Below, piece by piece: positions 42,084 through 50,704 of a stretch of 54,904 bases of DNA; position 1 is the first letter of the stretch, and each line of letters opens with the position of its first letter. The stretch is from Actinomyces culturomici (GTDB taxonomy: Bacteria > Actinomycetota > Actinomycetes > Actinomycetales > Actinomycetaceae): the NCBI RefSeq assembly GCF_900499005.1, contig NZ_LS991316.1:1352313-1407216 (forward strand). Direction: 5' to 3'. The notes beneath the pieces are model-generated. The model was not told the DNA's origin, did not search any database, and saw only the letters and a program-made list of their open reading frames with translations. A program made the translations under genes and the position numbers.

Positions 42084-42890
42084 CTACCGCTTCCCGCGCG
42101 CCTTCCTCAGCGTGTTCGCGACGACGACGAGGAGGTAGATCGAGAAGAGGATGCTCCCCGTTTCGGGGGAGATCGCCGCCGCCGCGAACGTCCCGAGAGG
42201 GGCGACGACCGCGGCCGCGACGCCGACGATGAGCCCGACCCGCAGGTCGACGAGTCCGTGCTTGGCGTTCGTCCACGAGCCCGAGAGCGCCGTCGGCACC
42301 ATGACGGCGAGCGAGGTGCCGCGCGCCAGCAGGTCGCCGACTCCGACGACGATCTCGAGCCCGGGCACGACGACGCTCCCGCCTCCCGTGCCCACGAGGC
42401 CGGAGAGCAGCCCGGAGACGAAGCCGACGAGGACGACGCCGATCGTCCGAGGCACGTCGAGGACGAGGGCGGCCTCGCGGACCGGGACGTGCAGGCGCTG
42501 CGAGACGACGACGAAGAGGACGAACGCGACGAAGATCCACGGGAGGATCCGATCGGGCAGCCTGCGCAGAAGGAGGACCCCGACCTGCGCGCCGACGAGC
42601 GCCCCGACGACGAGGACGAGCGTCGCGACGAGCGAGACCTCGCCGCGCGCCGCGTAGGACGCCGCGCCCGTCGTCGCCGTGAGGACGATCGCGAGGAGCG
42701 AGGTCGCCGACGCCCGCCGCTGATCCATCCCGAGGACCGCCATGAGAGCCGGCACGATGACGAGGCCGCCGCCGACCCCGAAGAGCCCGGAGAAGAAGCC
42801 CGCTCCGACTCCCGTCAGCACGACGAGGGCGGTGCTGCGGCCCTTCCCTTCGGGCTGCTCGGACGGTTCTGCGGGCTCGGGATCGCTCAT
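42084..42890 (-). CDS. TauE/SafE family membrane permease
   Basis: 268 residues with about eight hydrophobic helices in two repeats, each marked by a glycine-rich loop: GVGAGFFSGLFGVGGGLVIVP and GFVSGLLSGLVGTGGGSVVVP. This is the TauE/SafE (DUF81) signature; members export sulfite, sulfoacetate or other organosulfur anions, or import related compounds. The substrate cannot be assigned. It converges with kup across 78 bases that contain a dispersed GCACCGCCCCGGCCTCGTCG motif. Confidence 0.9.
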   Translation of the reverse strand: MSDPEPAEPSEQPEGKGRSTALVVLTGVGAGFFSGLFGVGGGLVIVPALMAVLGMDQRRASATSLLAIVLTATTGAASYAARGEVSLVATLVLVVGALVGAQVGVLLLRRLPDRILPWIFVAFVLFVVVSQRLHVPVREAALVLDVPRTIGVVLVGFVSGLLSGLVGTGGGSVVVPGLEIVVGVGDLLARGTSLAVMVPTALSGSWTNAKHGLVDLRVGLIVGVAAAVVAPLGTFAAAAISPETGSILFSIYLLVVVANTLRKARGKR

Positions 42891-43119
42891 GGGCGTCGAG
42901 TGTAGGCGACCGCGCCTCCCGCACTAATGAGCGACCGTCCGGTCCCCCATTGGACGGACAGAGCGGCGCGCCCGGCCGATACTGGGAGAGAGGGCGAAGG
43001 AGCCCTCGCATGACGACGGCTCGGGCCCGCTGGTCGGATCCGCGCGCACGCCATCACGATCGCACACGGAGACACGAGGGGCCGAAGGCGACTCCTCACC
43101 GACAGTGACAGAAGACGTC

Positions 43120-44007
43120 ATGACCGACCCCGTTCAGCTCGAGCGCTTCGAGAACGCGCCCGGCTTCATCGCCGCCCTCGACCAGTCGACCGGCTCGACC
43201 CCACGCGCCCTCGCCGCATACGGCATCGACTCGAGCCAGTACGCGAACGAGCAGGAGATGGCGGCCCTCGTCCACAAGATGCGCACGCGCATCATGACGA
43301 GCCCCGCCTTCACATCCGACAGGATCCTCGGCGCGATCCTCTTCATCGTCACCCTCGACTCCGAGGTCGAGGGGCGCGGCACCGCCGACTACCTGTGGAA
43401 CGTCAAGGGGATCCTCCCCTTCCTCAAGATCGACAAGGGCCTCGAGGAAACGGCCGACGACGTCCAGATGCTCAAGCCGATCCCGGGACTGCCCGAACTC
43501 CTCGCCCACGGCGTCGAGAAGGGCGCCTTCGGCACGAAGGAGCGCTCCCTCATCCACGGGGCGAACGCCGCCGGCATCGAGCGCGTCGTCGACCAGCAGT
43601 TCGAACTCGCCGTGCAGGTCGTCGACGCCGGACTCATGCCGATCGTCGAGCCCGAGATCTCCATCAAGGCCCCCGACAAGGCGGAGGCCGAGGAGATCCT
43701 CAAGGCGTCGCTCCTCTCCCACCTCGACGCCCTCGACGGGCGCAAGGTCGCCCTCAAGCTGACGATCCCCTCGGTCGACGGCTTCTACACCGACGTCGTC
43801 GCCCACCCGGCGGTCTCGCGCGTCGTCGCCCTTTCCGGCGGCTACTCGCGCGCCGAGGCGAACACGCTCCTCGCGAAGAACCCGGGCGTCATCGCCTCCT
43901 TCTCGAGGGCGCTCGCCGAGGGCCTCGACGTCAAGCAGTCCGACCTCGAATTCAACGCGATGCTCGACTCGTCGATCGAGTCGATCTTCCGGGCGTCCAT
44001 GGCCTGA
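43120..44007 (+). CDS. class I fructose-bisphosphate aldolase
   Basis: 295 residues. The family start GFIAALDQSTGSTPRAL, the KIDKGLE segment, catalytic acidic residue in MPIVEPEI and Schiff-base Lys213 in ALKLTIPSVDGF all match bacterial class I FBA, which splits fructose-1,6-bisphosphate into two triose phosphates without metal. The ATG at 43120 gives the usual length; a GTG five codons upstream is possible. It is monocistronic, with a dispersed repeat (44025-44060) after it. Confidence 0.95.
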   Translation: MTDPVQLERFENAPGFIAALDQSTGSTPRALAAYGIDSSQYANEQEMAALVHKMRTRIMTSPAFTSDRILGAILFIVTLDSEVEGRGTADYLWNVKGILPFLKIDKGLEETADDVQMLKPIPGLPELLAHGVEKGAFGTKERSLIHGANAAGIERVVDQQFELAVQVVDAGLMPIVEPEISIKAPDKAEAEEILKASLLSHLDALDGRKVALKLTIPSVDGFYTDVVAHPAVSRVVALSGGYSRAEANTLLAKNPGVIASFSRALAEGLDVKQSDLEFNAMLDSSIESIFRASMA

Positions 44008-44024
44008 CGGCATCGGGGGCCCGG

Positions 44025-44060
44025 AGATCCCCTCGACGAGGCAAGGTGATGCTTTCGGTG
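44025..44060 (+). repeat. dispersed intergenic repeat copy
   Basis: CCCCTCGACGAGGCAAGGTG followed by ATGCTTTCGGTGAAGG. It matches the sequence at 7933-7955 and the sequence into which the IS30 element inserted at 53595-53617. Confidence 0.7.
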
Positions 44061-44094
44061 AAGGGGGTTCGAACGGCGGGGCCGGACGCGCGAC

Positions 44095-44745
44095 TCAGTT
44101 CGCGCCGGCGCTGCGCGCCGCCCCGCCCTCGTCGTCCTCGGAATTCGTGGCCCCCGCTCCGCTCCCGCCGAAGCCCGCCATGTGGAGGAAGTAGCGCACG
44201 AGATCGGCCATATCGATCGACTGGTCGTAGAGCCACCGGGTCTGCAGCCCGTCGTACACGGCGCCGAGGAGCAGTGCGAACCGCTCCGGGTCGAGGTCGG
44301 CCGGCGCCCCGCCCTCGGCCTGCAACTGCCGCACTCCCCCGGCGACGAGACGCGCATACTCCTCGTACCGCTCGGCGAAGAACTCGTGGGCGGGGTGGTC
44401 GGCCTCCGACGCCTCCGCGGACAGCCGCGAGAACAGGGCGACGAGGCCGGGGACGGAGGCATTGCGCGCGACGACGGCCGGAAGCGACTCCATCATGTCG
44501 CCGTTCGCCTCGCTCGACTCCATCGCCTCCCGATCAACGGCGTCGCGACGGCGGAGCACCTCGGCGAGGAGGTTCTCCTTCGAGCCGAAGTAGTGGAGAA
44601 CCCCGTTCTGCGAGAGGCCGACGGCGTCGGCGAGTTCCTTGAGCGTCGTCTTCGAGTAGCCGCGCTCCGCGATGATCTCGAGAGCCGCGGCCAGGATCTC
44701 CGCGCGCTTCGCCACACCCTTCGCGTACTGGCCCCTCGTCGCCAT
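44095..44745 (-). CDS. TetR-family transcriptional regulator
   Basis: 216 residues starting MATRGQYAKGVAKRAEILAAALEIIAERG. The TetR helix-turn-helix is TTLKELADAVGLSQNGVLHYFGSKENLLAEVL, a form typical of AcrR/actinobacterial sugar-uptake regulators, and the C-terminal half is helical. The ATG at 44745 was preferred because the upstream extension (40 residues) does not resemble the family. Upstream, at 44863-44876, is a perfect 14-base palindrome, and further upstream are repeated GGTGCCGATGG motifs. These are candidate binding sites. Confidence 0.9.
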   Translation of the reverse strand: MATRGQYAKGVAKRAEILAAALEIIAERGYSKTTLKELADAVGLSQNGVLHYFGSKENLLAEVLRRRDAVDREAMESSEANGDMMESLPAVVARNASVPGLVALFSRLSAEASEADHPAHEFFAERYEEYARLVAGGVRQLQAEGGAPADLDPERFALLLGAVYDGLQTRWLYDQSIDMADLVRYFLHMAGFGGSGAGATNSEDDEGGAARSAGAN

Positions 44746-44862
44746 TACGGTCTCCTCTCGGTACTGGCCCTTGAACGCCACGGGCGCTCTCGGCTCCTCT
44801 GGCGCAGCGTATCCTCCGAGATCGCCGCCGTGCTCGCGGCGGCGCGATTCGGGCGCCTCGGG

Positions 44863-44876
44863 GTGCACCGGTGCAC
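44863..44876. promoter_or_regulatory. perfect palindrome upstream of the TetR gene
   Basis: GTGCACCGGTGCAC, 118 bases before the TetR start. Its symmetry is perfect over 14 bases, as expected of a dimeric regulator site; the target factor is unknown. Confidence 0.5.
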
Positions 44877-44889
44877 TCAGGGGCGATTG

Positions 44890-44989
44890 AGGTGCCGATG
44901 GAGTGGTTACGGTGCCGACGGAGAGCCCTTCTCGTGCAGCATCGGCACCGCAAATGAAAAACAGGTGCCGATGGAGTGGTTACGGTGCC
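44890..44989 (+). repeat. 27-bp direct repeats with GGTGCCGATGG motifs
   Basis: AGGTGCCGATGGAGTGGTTA and the next seven bases are identical at 44890-44916 and 44963-44989. Between them are GGTGCCGACGG on the plus strand and CATCGGCACCG (inverted). The core GGTGCCGA occurs five times within 100 bases, allowing one mismatch. Confidence 0.75.
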
Positions 44990-45140
44990 AGTGGAGTCGG
45001 CCCGGTGAAGTCAGCGGGTCAGCAGAGCGACGACGCGACCGCGACCTTCATCGACGCCTCGCACCGGGTGCCGCGCGCGGCCTTCGAACGGGCCGTGCGT
45101 CACCCCCGGACTCGGCCCCTGTTGCTCGCGGGGACGGCGA

Positions 45141-45172
45141 AAGGGCCCGGCTCCTTTCGGAACCGGGCCCTT
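45141..45172 (-). terminator. hairpin downstream of the initiator tRNA gene
   Basis: A perfect 10-bp stem AAGGGCCCGG / CCGGGCCCTT with a 12-base loop. On the minus strand it lies 16 bases beyond the tRNA 3' end and is followed by TTTCGCC, so it probably ends the tRNA transcript. Confidence 0.8.
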
Positions 45173-45187
45173 CGTGCCTTCCGGCGC

Positions 45188-45264
45188 TGGTAGCGGGGAC
45201 AGGATTTGAACCTGCGACCTCCGGGTTATGAGCCCGGCGAGCTACCGAACTGCTCCACCCCGCG
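45188..45264 (-). tRNA. initiator tRNA-Met (CAU) with encoded CCA
   Basis: 77 bases including the encoded CCA. Anticodon CAU sits in a stem with three consecutive G-C pairs (GGGCTCATAACCC), and the first acceptor position is mismatched (C1 against U72). Both are hallmarks of the formylated initiator tRNA. The T-arm reads GGTTCAAATCC. It is the only tRNA in the window. Confidence 0.95.
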
Positions 45265-45420
45265 TCGGTGATTCATAGGTTAGCCGCCCGCGCAGCGGGG
45301 TTCAAATGCAGAGCGGTGAGCTTCGTCTCGCCCGACGATGCTCACCGCTCCGCACGATTCTCCGAGGTCGGGGGCGACCCGAGCCCCGGAGCCCGAACTA
45401 GCCGACCGATGGCCCGGGGC

Positions 45421-48400
45421 TCACCCGGCCGATTGGGAATCGTCGGCGCTCCCTCCGGACTGGGAGCCCGAGTCCGTGCCGGACGTCGAGGAACCGGAGG
45501 TCCCGGCGATCTCGTCCTGTGCCGCGATCGCCTCCTGGATCGCCTTGTCGAGGGCGTCCTGCGCCTTGCCGTAGGCGGCCCAGTCGCCCTGGGTGAGCGC
45601 CGACTGGGAGTCCTTCAACGCCGTCGACGCCGAGAGGAGGGCCTGATCGAGCTTCTCCTGCGCGGTCTGCGTCGTCGGTGTCGAGTCCGTGCCGCCGCCG
45701 GAGGTGTCCGATCCCGCGACCTGCGCCGCCGAGTCGCCGCCGAAGGTCTGGTCGAGCGAGTCGGCGAGGGTCGAGGCGAACCCGACCTGGTTGCCGAAGG
45801 CGGTGAGGACCGACCTCAGGACCGGGTAGGACGCGGAGCCCGTGCCCTGGACGTAGACGGGCTGGACGTAGAGGAGTCCGCCGCCGACGGGCAGGGTGAG
45901 GAGGTTGCCGCGGATGACCTTCGAGTCCGCCTGGTTGAGGAGGTTGAGCTGGCGGGCGATCGTCTCGTTCGAGTCGTAGGCGTTCTGCACCTGGCCCGGG
46001 CCGGGGACGGTCGTCGAGGAGGGCAGGGCGAGGAGCCGGAGCTTCCCGTAGCCCTCGCGGATCTTGCCAGGCTCGTTGCCCGTCTCCGAGTCGACCGCGA
46101 GGAAGCCTGCCATGGCCTCTCGCTTCGATTCGCCGCCGGGGACGAACACCGAGGTGAGGGAGAACTCCGCGGAGTCCTGGGTCGGCATCTGCATCGTGAG
46201 GTAGTAGGGCGGCTGAGTCGCCGCAGGGGCGGTCGCGGTTCCGGTCGCGTCGGACGAGGACGAGGTCGACACCGCGGTCGAGGTCTCCTCGGCGAGGCGC
46301 CACCGGTCGCCGCCCGCGTAGAAGTCGGAGGCGTTCTTCACGTGGTAGCTCGTGAGGAGCTCGCGCTGAACCTTGAAGAGGTCCTGCGGGTAGCGCATGT
46401 GGCTCATGAGGTCGCCGGAGATGTTCTTCAGCGGCTCGATCCTGTCGGGGTAGATCTTCATCCACGTTGTGAGGATCGGATCCTTCTGATCCCACTGGAA
46501 GAGGTGGACCGATCCGTCGTAGGCGTCGACGACGGCCTTCACCGAGTTGCGCATGTAGTTGATCGTCTCGGAGCGCAGGTACTCGCCGACCTGGGAGGAC
46601 TGGGAGTCGATCGTCGTCTGGGCGAGCGACTCGTGCTGCGAGTACGGGTAGTCGTCGGTCGTCGTGTAGGCGTCGACGATCCACACGAGGCGCTTCGGCG
46701 TCTTCGGGTCGCCGTCCATGTCGACGACCGCCGGGTAGGCGTCCTGCTCGAGGGTGAGGAAGGGCGCGACCTTCGCGACGCGGTCGAGGGGGTCGCGCGT
46801 GTAGAGGATCTGCGAGGCCGAGTTCGTCTGCGAGGAGAAGAAGATGTCCGTCGACCCGAACTTGATCGAGTAGAGGAGCTTGTTCCACACGTTGCCGACG
46901 CTCGGACCGCCGTTGCCGGTGAAGGTCGTGGAGACCTGTCCGCCCTTCGCGTTGTCGTCGGGGTAGTCGAGCTCCTGCGGATCCGAGCCCTCGGGCGCGC
47001 CGACGATCGAGTACTGCGGCGCGTTCGGGGAGAAGTACACGCGCTCCTCGTAGTCGCCCATCTCGCCGATCGAGGGGACCGACTGCTCCCAGTAGGAGGG
47101 GAGGCCGTCGGAGGTGAGCGTGTTGCCGTAGGCGGCGACGACGCCGTAGCCGTGGGTGTAGACGGTGTGCATGTTCACCCAGGTGCGCTGCTGGGAGGAC
47201 AGCCCCGCGAGGTTCATCTCGCGCACCGCGATGACGGTGTCGCGCCGCTCGTCGCCGACGGTGTAGCGGTCGACGCTCATGCCGGAGTCGAACCCGTAGT
47301 AGGGGCGCGACTGCTGAAGCTGCTGGACGGTCTTCGTAATGACCTGCGGGTCGAGGAGGCGGATCTGCGACGTCGATTCGGAGTCCTCGCGCAGCTGCCC
47401 CGGCTGGGCCGTGGTCTCCGCGTCGTAGTTCGTGTACTCGAGGTCGTCGAGGCCGTAGGCGGCGAGCGTCGCGTCGATGTTGTGCTGGATGTACTGCGAC
47501 TCGAGGGCGCGCTCGTTCGGGGTGACGCGGAACTGCTGGATGAGCGCCGGGTAGAGGCCGCCGATGATGAGGGCGGACACGAGCATGACGGACACCCCGA
47601 TGACCGGGAGGCGCCAGGTGCCGCGGAAGGCTGCGACGAGGAAGAGGACCGCGATGAGCGCGGCGACGACCGCGAGGATCGAATGGGCGGGCAGAGTCGC
47701 CTTGATGTCGGCGTAGAGCGCGCCGTCGACGATCGAGCCGCGCTTCGTCAGCAGGCCGTAGCGGCCGAGCCAGTAGTTCGCGCCGATGAGGAAGGAGACG
47801 ATCGCCGCGAGGACGCCCGTCTGGAGGCGGGCCGGCTTCGAGGCGTGGGGCCTTGGGATGAGGCGGATGGTGCCGTAGAGGTAGGAGACGACGAGGGAGC
47901 AGATGAGCGCGAGGATCGTCGTCTTGAGGAGGAACCCGACGACGAGTTCGAGGAACGGGAGCGTGAAGACGAAGAACGAGGCGTCGAGGCCGAACTGCGG
48001 ATCCTTCGTCCCGAAGGACGACTGGTTGACGAACTGGAGGACCGTCTGCCAGCTCGTCGCGAGGTTCGCGCCGTTCGTGAACGCGAAGAAGAGCGCGAGT
48101 CCCCAGAAGGCGATGCGCCGCAGGGGCTCGAAGGCCGCCTGGTACTGGCGCAGGCTCGCCGAGGCCTCGCCGCGGGTCGACGCGGCCCTGTGCTTGAACG
48201 CGTAGTTGCAGGTGAGGAGGATCGCAACGCCGACGATGAGGAACCCGATGAGGAAGAGTCCGGCGTGGGCGAACCACTGGGTGAGGATGACCCGGGTGGA
48301 GTGCATCTGCTTGAACCAGAGGATCTCGGTCCACACGCTCGAGGCCGCGTAGACGACGCCGATGAGCGCGAGGAGGACGAGGACGGTGACCGAGCCGGGC

Positions 48401-48474
48401 CCGATCCTCGGTCTCTCAGTCGCTCCCCCGTCCTGCGGCCTCGGTGCGGGTTCGGGCATGGGGAAGGCGCTCAC
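45421..48474 (-). CDS. UPF0182 family membrane protein
   Basis: 1017 residues. Seven hydrophobic helices fill the N-terminal third, starting VTVLVLLALIGVVYAASSVW and including NYWLGRYGLL and YADIKATLPAHSILA loops. A large extracytoplasmic domain follows (RVTPNERALESQYIQHNIDATLAAYG to VLTAFGNQVGFASTLADSLD). The last ~100 residues are Gly/Ser/Thr-rich and acidic. This is the UPF0182/DUF UPF family (Rv3193c-like) of unknown function. Start is a GTG; an ATG five codons later is possible. It is divergent from the PPA1309-like gene. Confidence 0.93.
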   Translation of the reverse strand: MSAFPMPEPAPRPQDGGATERPRIGPGSVTVLVLLALIGVVYAASSVWTEILWFKQMHSTRVILTQWFAHAGLFLIGFLIVGVAILLTCNYAFKHRAASTRGEASASLRQYQAAFEPLRRIAFWGLALFFAFTNGANLATSWQTVLQFVNQSSFGTKDPQFGLDASFFVFTLPFLELVVGFLLKTTILALICSLVVSYLYGTIRLIPRPHASKPARLQTGVLAAIVSFLIGANYWLGRYGLLTKRGSIVDGALYADIKATLPAHSILAVVAALIAVLFLVAAFRGTWRLPVIGVSVMLVSALIIGGLYPALIQQFRVTPNERALESQYIQHNIDATLAAYGLDDLEYTNYDAETTAQPGQLREDSESTSQIRLLDPQVITKTVQQLQQSRPYYGFDSGMSVDRYTVGDERRDTVIAVREMNLAGLSSQQRTWVNMHTVYTHGYGVVAAYGNTLTSDGLPSYWEQSVPSIGEMGDYEERVYFSPNAPQYSIVGAPEGSDPQELDYPDDNAKGGQVSTTFTGNGGPSVGNVWNKLLYSIKFGSTDIFFSSQTNSASQILYTRDPLDRVAKVAPFLTLEQDAYPAVVDMDGDPKTPKRLVWIVDAYTTTDDYPYSQHESLAQTTIDSQSSQVGEYLRSETINYMRNSVKAVVDAYDGSVHLFQWDQKDPILTTWMKIYPDRIEPLKNISGDLMSHMRYPQDLFKVQRELLTSYHVKNASDFYAGGDRWRLAEETSTAVSTSSSSDATGTATAPAATQPPYYLTMQMPTQDSAEFSLTSVFVPGGESKREAMAGFLAVDSETGNEPGKIREGYGKLRLLALPSSTTVPGPGQVQNAYDSNETIARQLNLLNQADSKVIRGNLLTLPVGGGLLYVQPVYVQGTGSASYPVLRSVLTAFGNQVGFASTLADSLDQTFGGDSAAQVAGSDTSGGGTDSTPTTQTAQEKLDQALLSASTALKDSQSALTQGDWAAYGKAQDALDKAIQEAIAAQDEIAGTSGSSTSGTDSGSQSGGSADDSQSAG

Positions 48475-48586
48475 GGCGTCACTCCTTCACGTCGACGGAT
48501 GTGAGTTCCATCCTACCCGGCCCGTCCGGCGCCGCCCTTCCGGGATCGACGAGGGCGGGGCGCGCGAGTCCGCCGAGCGTGAGACG

Positions 48587-49168
48587 ATGAGCGCCATGAC
48601 CATTGAGAACTCCGCGATGCCGACATCGCGCCAGATCGCCCTCGCGAACGTCGTCGTCGACATCGAGCGGGCGGCCGCCCGCGCGGGCTGGGACCACGCG
48701 CCCTCGCTCTACGCCCTCGTCCCCACCGAGTCGCTGCTCTCCCAACCCGATCTGCCGGCCGACATCGCCGAGCAGATCCGCGCGGGCTGGGACGGGACGC
48801 CCGATCACCTCTCCGCGATCATTCAGGAGGACCTGCCCGAGGATGAGCTCGAGGAGATGCTCGGCCACCTCGGCTGGCCCGAGCAGGTCGCCGGCGCGGC
48901 CCTCACGGTCGAGCGGCTCGTCGTCCCGCCCGAGGTCGAGGAGCAGGCGCCCGAGGACCCGGAGGAGGCGCTCGCCTTCATCTCGAATCACCCCTCGCGC
49001 ACCGACGTCCGCCTCGCGGTCGGCGCGCTGCGCACGGGCGAGTCGTGGTGCGCGCTGCGCACCCGCGCCTTCGACGCGGACGACAAGGTCGGGCAGGGCA
49101 CACACCTCGTCCCGAACCTCGTCGACGCGCTCCTCGCCTCGCTCGAACCCGACGCCGACCAGGACTGA
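48587..49168 (+). CDS. PPA1309 family protein
   Basis: 193 residues, acidic and helical-beta, with SLYALVPTESLLSQPDLPADIAEQIR near the N-terminus and LTVERLVVPPEVEEQAP and GTHLVPNLVDALLASLEPD near the end. These are the features of a small actinobacterial family of unknown function normally found beside the UPF0182 and Lon-like genes. Start ATG 48587 or 48596; neither has a strong ribosome site. It ends at a strong bidirectional hairpin. Confidence 0.85.
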   Translation: MSAMTIENSAMPTSRQIALANVVVDIERAAARAGWDHAPSLYALVPTESLLSQPDLPADIAEQIRAGWDGTPDHLSAIIQEDLPEDELEEMLGHLGWPEQVAGAALTVERLVVPPEVEEQAPEDPEEALAFISNHPSRTDVRLAVGALRTGESWCALRTRAFDADDKVGQGTHLVPNLVDALLASLEPDADQD

Positions 49169-49198
49169 ACGACCGGGCCCCGCACGGGGCGGACCTCT

Positions 49199-49226
49199 CC
49201 GGGGGCGGGCGCGAGCCCGCCCCCGG
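49199..49226. terminator. bidirectional terminator between convergent genes
   Basis: A perfect 12-bp stem CCGGGGGCGGGC / GCCCGCCCCCGG with a GCGA tetraloop, lying between the ends of the PPA1309-like and Lon-like genes. Confidence 0.88.
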
Positions 49227-49273
49227 CCTCGTTCATCCCGAGCGTCCCAGGAGTCTCGCGCGCCCCGAGCGGT

Positions 49274-50572
49274 TCAGCTCCCCGACTGGGCCGACGCCGC
49301 CTCGCAGGTCGGAAGGCTCGCGCCCTCGCCGGCGGCGATCGCCTTGACGGACTTCACGGCCTCGTCGAGGGTCGACACGGACACGACGCGGAGCCCGTCG
49401 GGGACGTGGCCGACGACCTCGTCGCAGTTCGAGGACGGCGCGAGGAAGTAGGTCGCCCCGTCGCGCTTCGCGCCGTTCATCTTCTGGACGATCCCGCCGA
49501 TCGCCCCGACCTCGCCGTCGTAGCTCATGGTGCCGGTGCCCGCGATGGTCGCGCCGCCCGCGAGGTCGCCGGGGGTCAGACGGTCGATGATCCCGAGGGC
49601 GAACATCATGCCGGCGCTCGGCCCACCGACGTCCTTGAGGTTGAAGGAGACCGTGACGGGCAGGTCGACGGCGACGTCGAGGTAGAGCCCGAGCTTCGAG
49701 CCCTTCGTCCCCTCTCCCCCGCTCATCGTCGTCACGGGGATCGTGAGCTTCTTCCCGTCGCGCTCGACGACGAGGTCGAGGGTCGTACCGACCGGGACCG
49801 TCTTCACGAGGGCGAAGACCGCGCCGGGCGTGTCGATCGCATGGACGGTCCCCTCCGCGTCGGTCACCGAGACGAGGACGTCCCCGGACTTCACCTTCGA
49901 GGCGGCGTCCGATCCCTTGACCGCGCCCGCGATCGTCACCTTCGCCGGAATCGTCCACCCGAGCTGCGCGAGGGCCGCGGCCTCGGCCGTCGACTGCGAG
50001 GAACGCATCATCGACGACTGCGCGGTCTCGACGTCCTTCCCCGTGACGTCCGAGGAATACACCTGGTCGTAGGGCGTGATCTTCGCAGTCGAGTCGAACC
50101 ACGCGGAGATCAACTGGACGAGGTTGAGGCGCGAGCCCGGACCTCCCTGCTCGGAGACCGTCACCATTCGGAGTTCGCCCGTCCCATCGCCGTTCTCGTG
50201 GACGGCGTCGAGCGAGACCTCCTTCCCGGTCGTCGGATCCGTGCCGCTGATCGAGATGAGCGGCGTCCCCCGGTACTGTCCGACGACGTTGAACGTCGGG
50301 CCCGGCGAATCGACGACGTAGGGCATCGGGACGAGGAAGAGGACGACCCCGAGCGCGAAGGCGAGTGCGACGACGAGGACGTCGCGGCCCCTGATCGGGA
50401 ACCGGTCGCGCCACGAACGGCGCGACCGCGCCTCCGCGACGTCGTCGTCAGCCGGTCGTTCCGCGGCGCTCACGGCGCCGAATCGAGCGCTCAGCGCGTC
50501 GATGCCGCCGGCGCCGGGAGTCCCGCCCTCGGAGTCGGGGGCGGTGTCGAAGTCTCGGGTCTCGTCATTCAC
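49274..50572 (-). CDS. PDZ-Lon (S16) membrane protease
   Basis: 432 residues from a GTG start. One N-terminal membrane helix (about 64-83) is preceded by an acidic cytoplasmic tail. A PDZ-like domain follows (about 205-280, SKVKSGDVLVSVTDAEG), then a Lon-type proteolytic domain with catalytic Ser319 in GGPSAGMMFALGI and Lys364 in GGIVQKMNGAKRDG. No ATPase domain is present, as in the YlbL/Rv3194c family. It acts outside the membrane and its substrates are unknown. It is divergent from the DUF2342 gene (132 bases between). Confidence 0.94.
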   Translation of the reverse strand: MNDETRDFDTAPDSEGGTPGAGGIDALSARFGAVSAAERPADDDVAEARSRRSWRDRFPIRGRDVLVVALAFALGVVLFLVPMPYVVDSPGPTFNVVGQYRGTPLISISGTDPTTGKEVSLDAVHENGDGTGELRMVTVSEQGGPGSRLNLVQLISAWFDSTAKITPYDQVYSSDVTGKDVETAQSSMMRSSQSTAEAAALAQLGWTIPAKVTIAGAVKGSDAASKVKSGDVLVSVTDAEGTVHAIDTPGAVFALVKTVPVGTTLDLVVERDGKKLTIPVTTMSGGEGTKGSKLGLYLDVAVDLPVTVSFNLKDVGGPSAGMMFALGIIDRLTPGDLAGGATIAGTGTMSYDGEVGAIGGIVQKMNGAKRDGATYFLAPSSNCDEVVGHVPDGLRVVSVSTLDEAVKSVKAIAAGEGASLPTCEAASAQSGS

Positions 50573-50704
50573 CCGAGCATTGTCGCCCGCCGCCGCGCCC
50601 TCGTCGCGCCGCGACCCCGATTCCCCGGATACTCCCCTTCCGCTCTCAGCGCACTCACACCTTTCGTGCAGCGGCCGCCCACCGCCCGCGGGTAGTGTCG
50701 AGCC

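Noticed and set aside
45268-48504. 1078-codon open frame on the plus strand
   Set aside because: Antisense shadow of the UPF0182 gene; its product is Arg/Glu/Asp/Val-rich with no family features. High GC makes such frames common.
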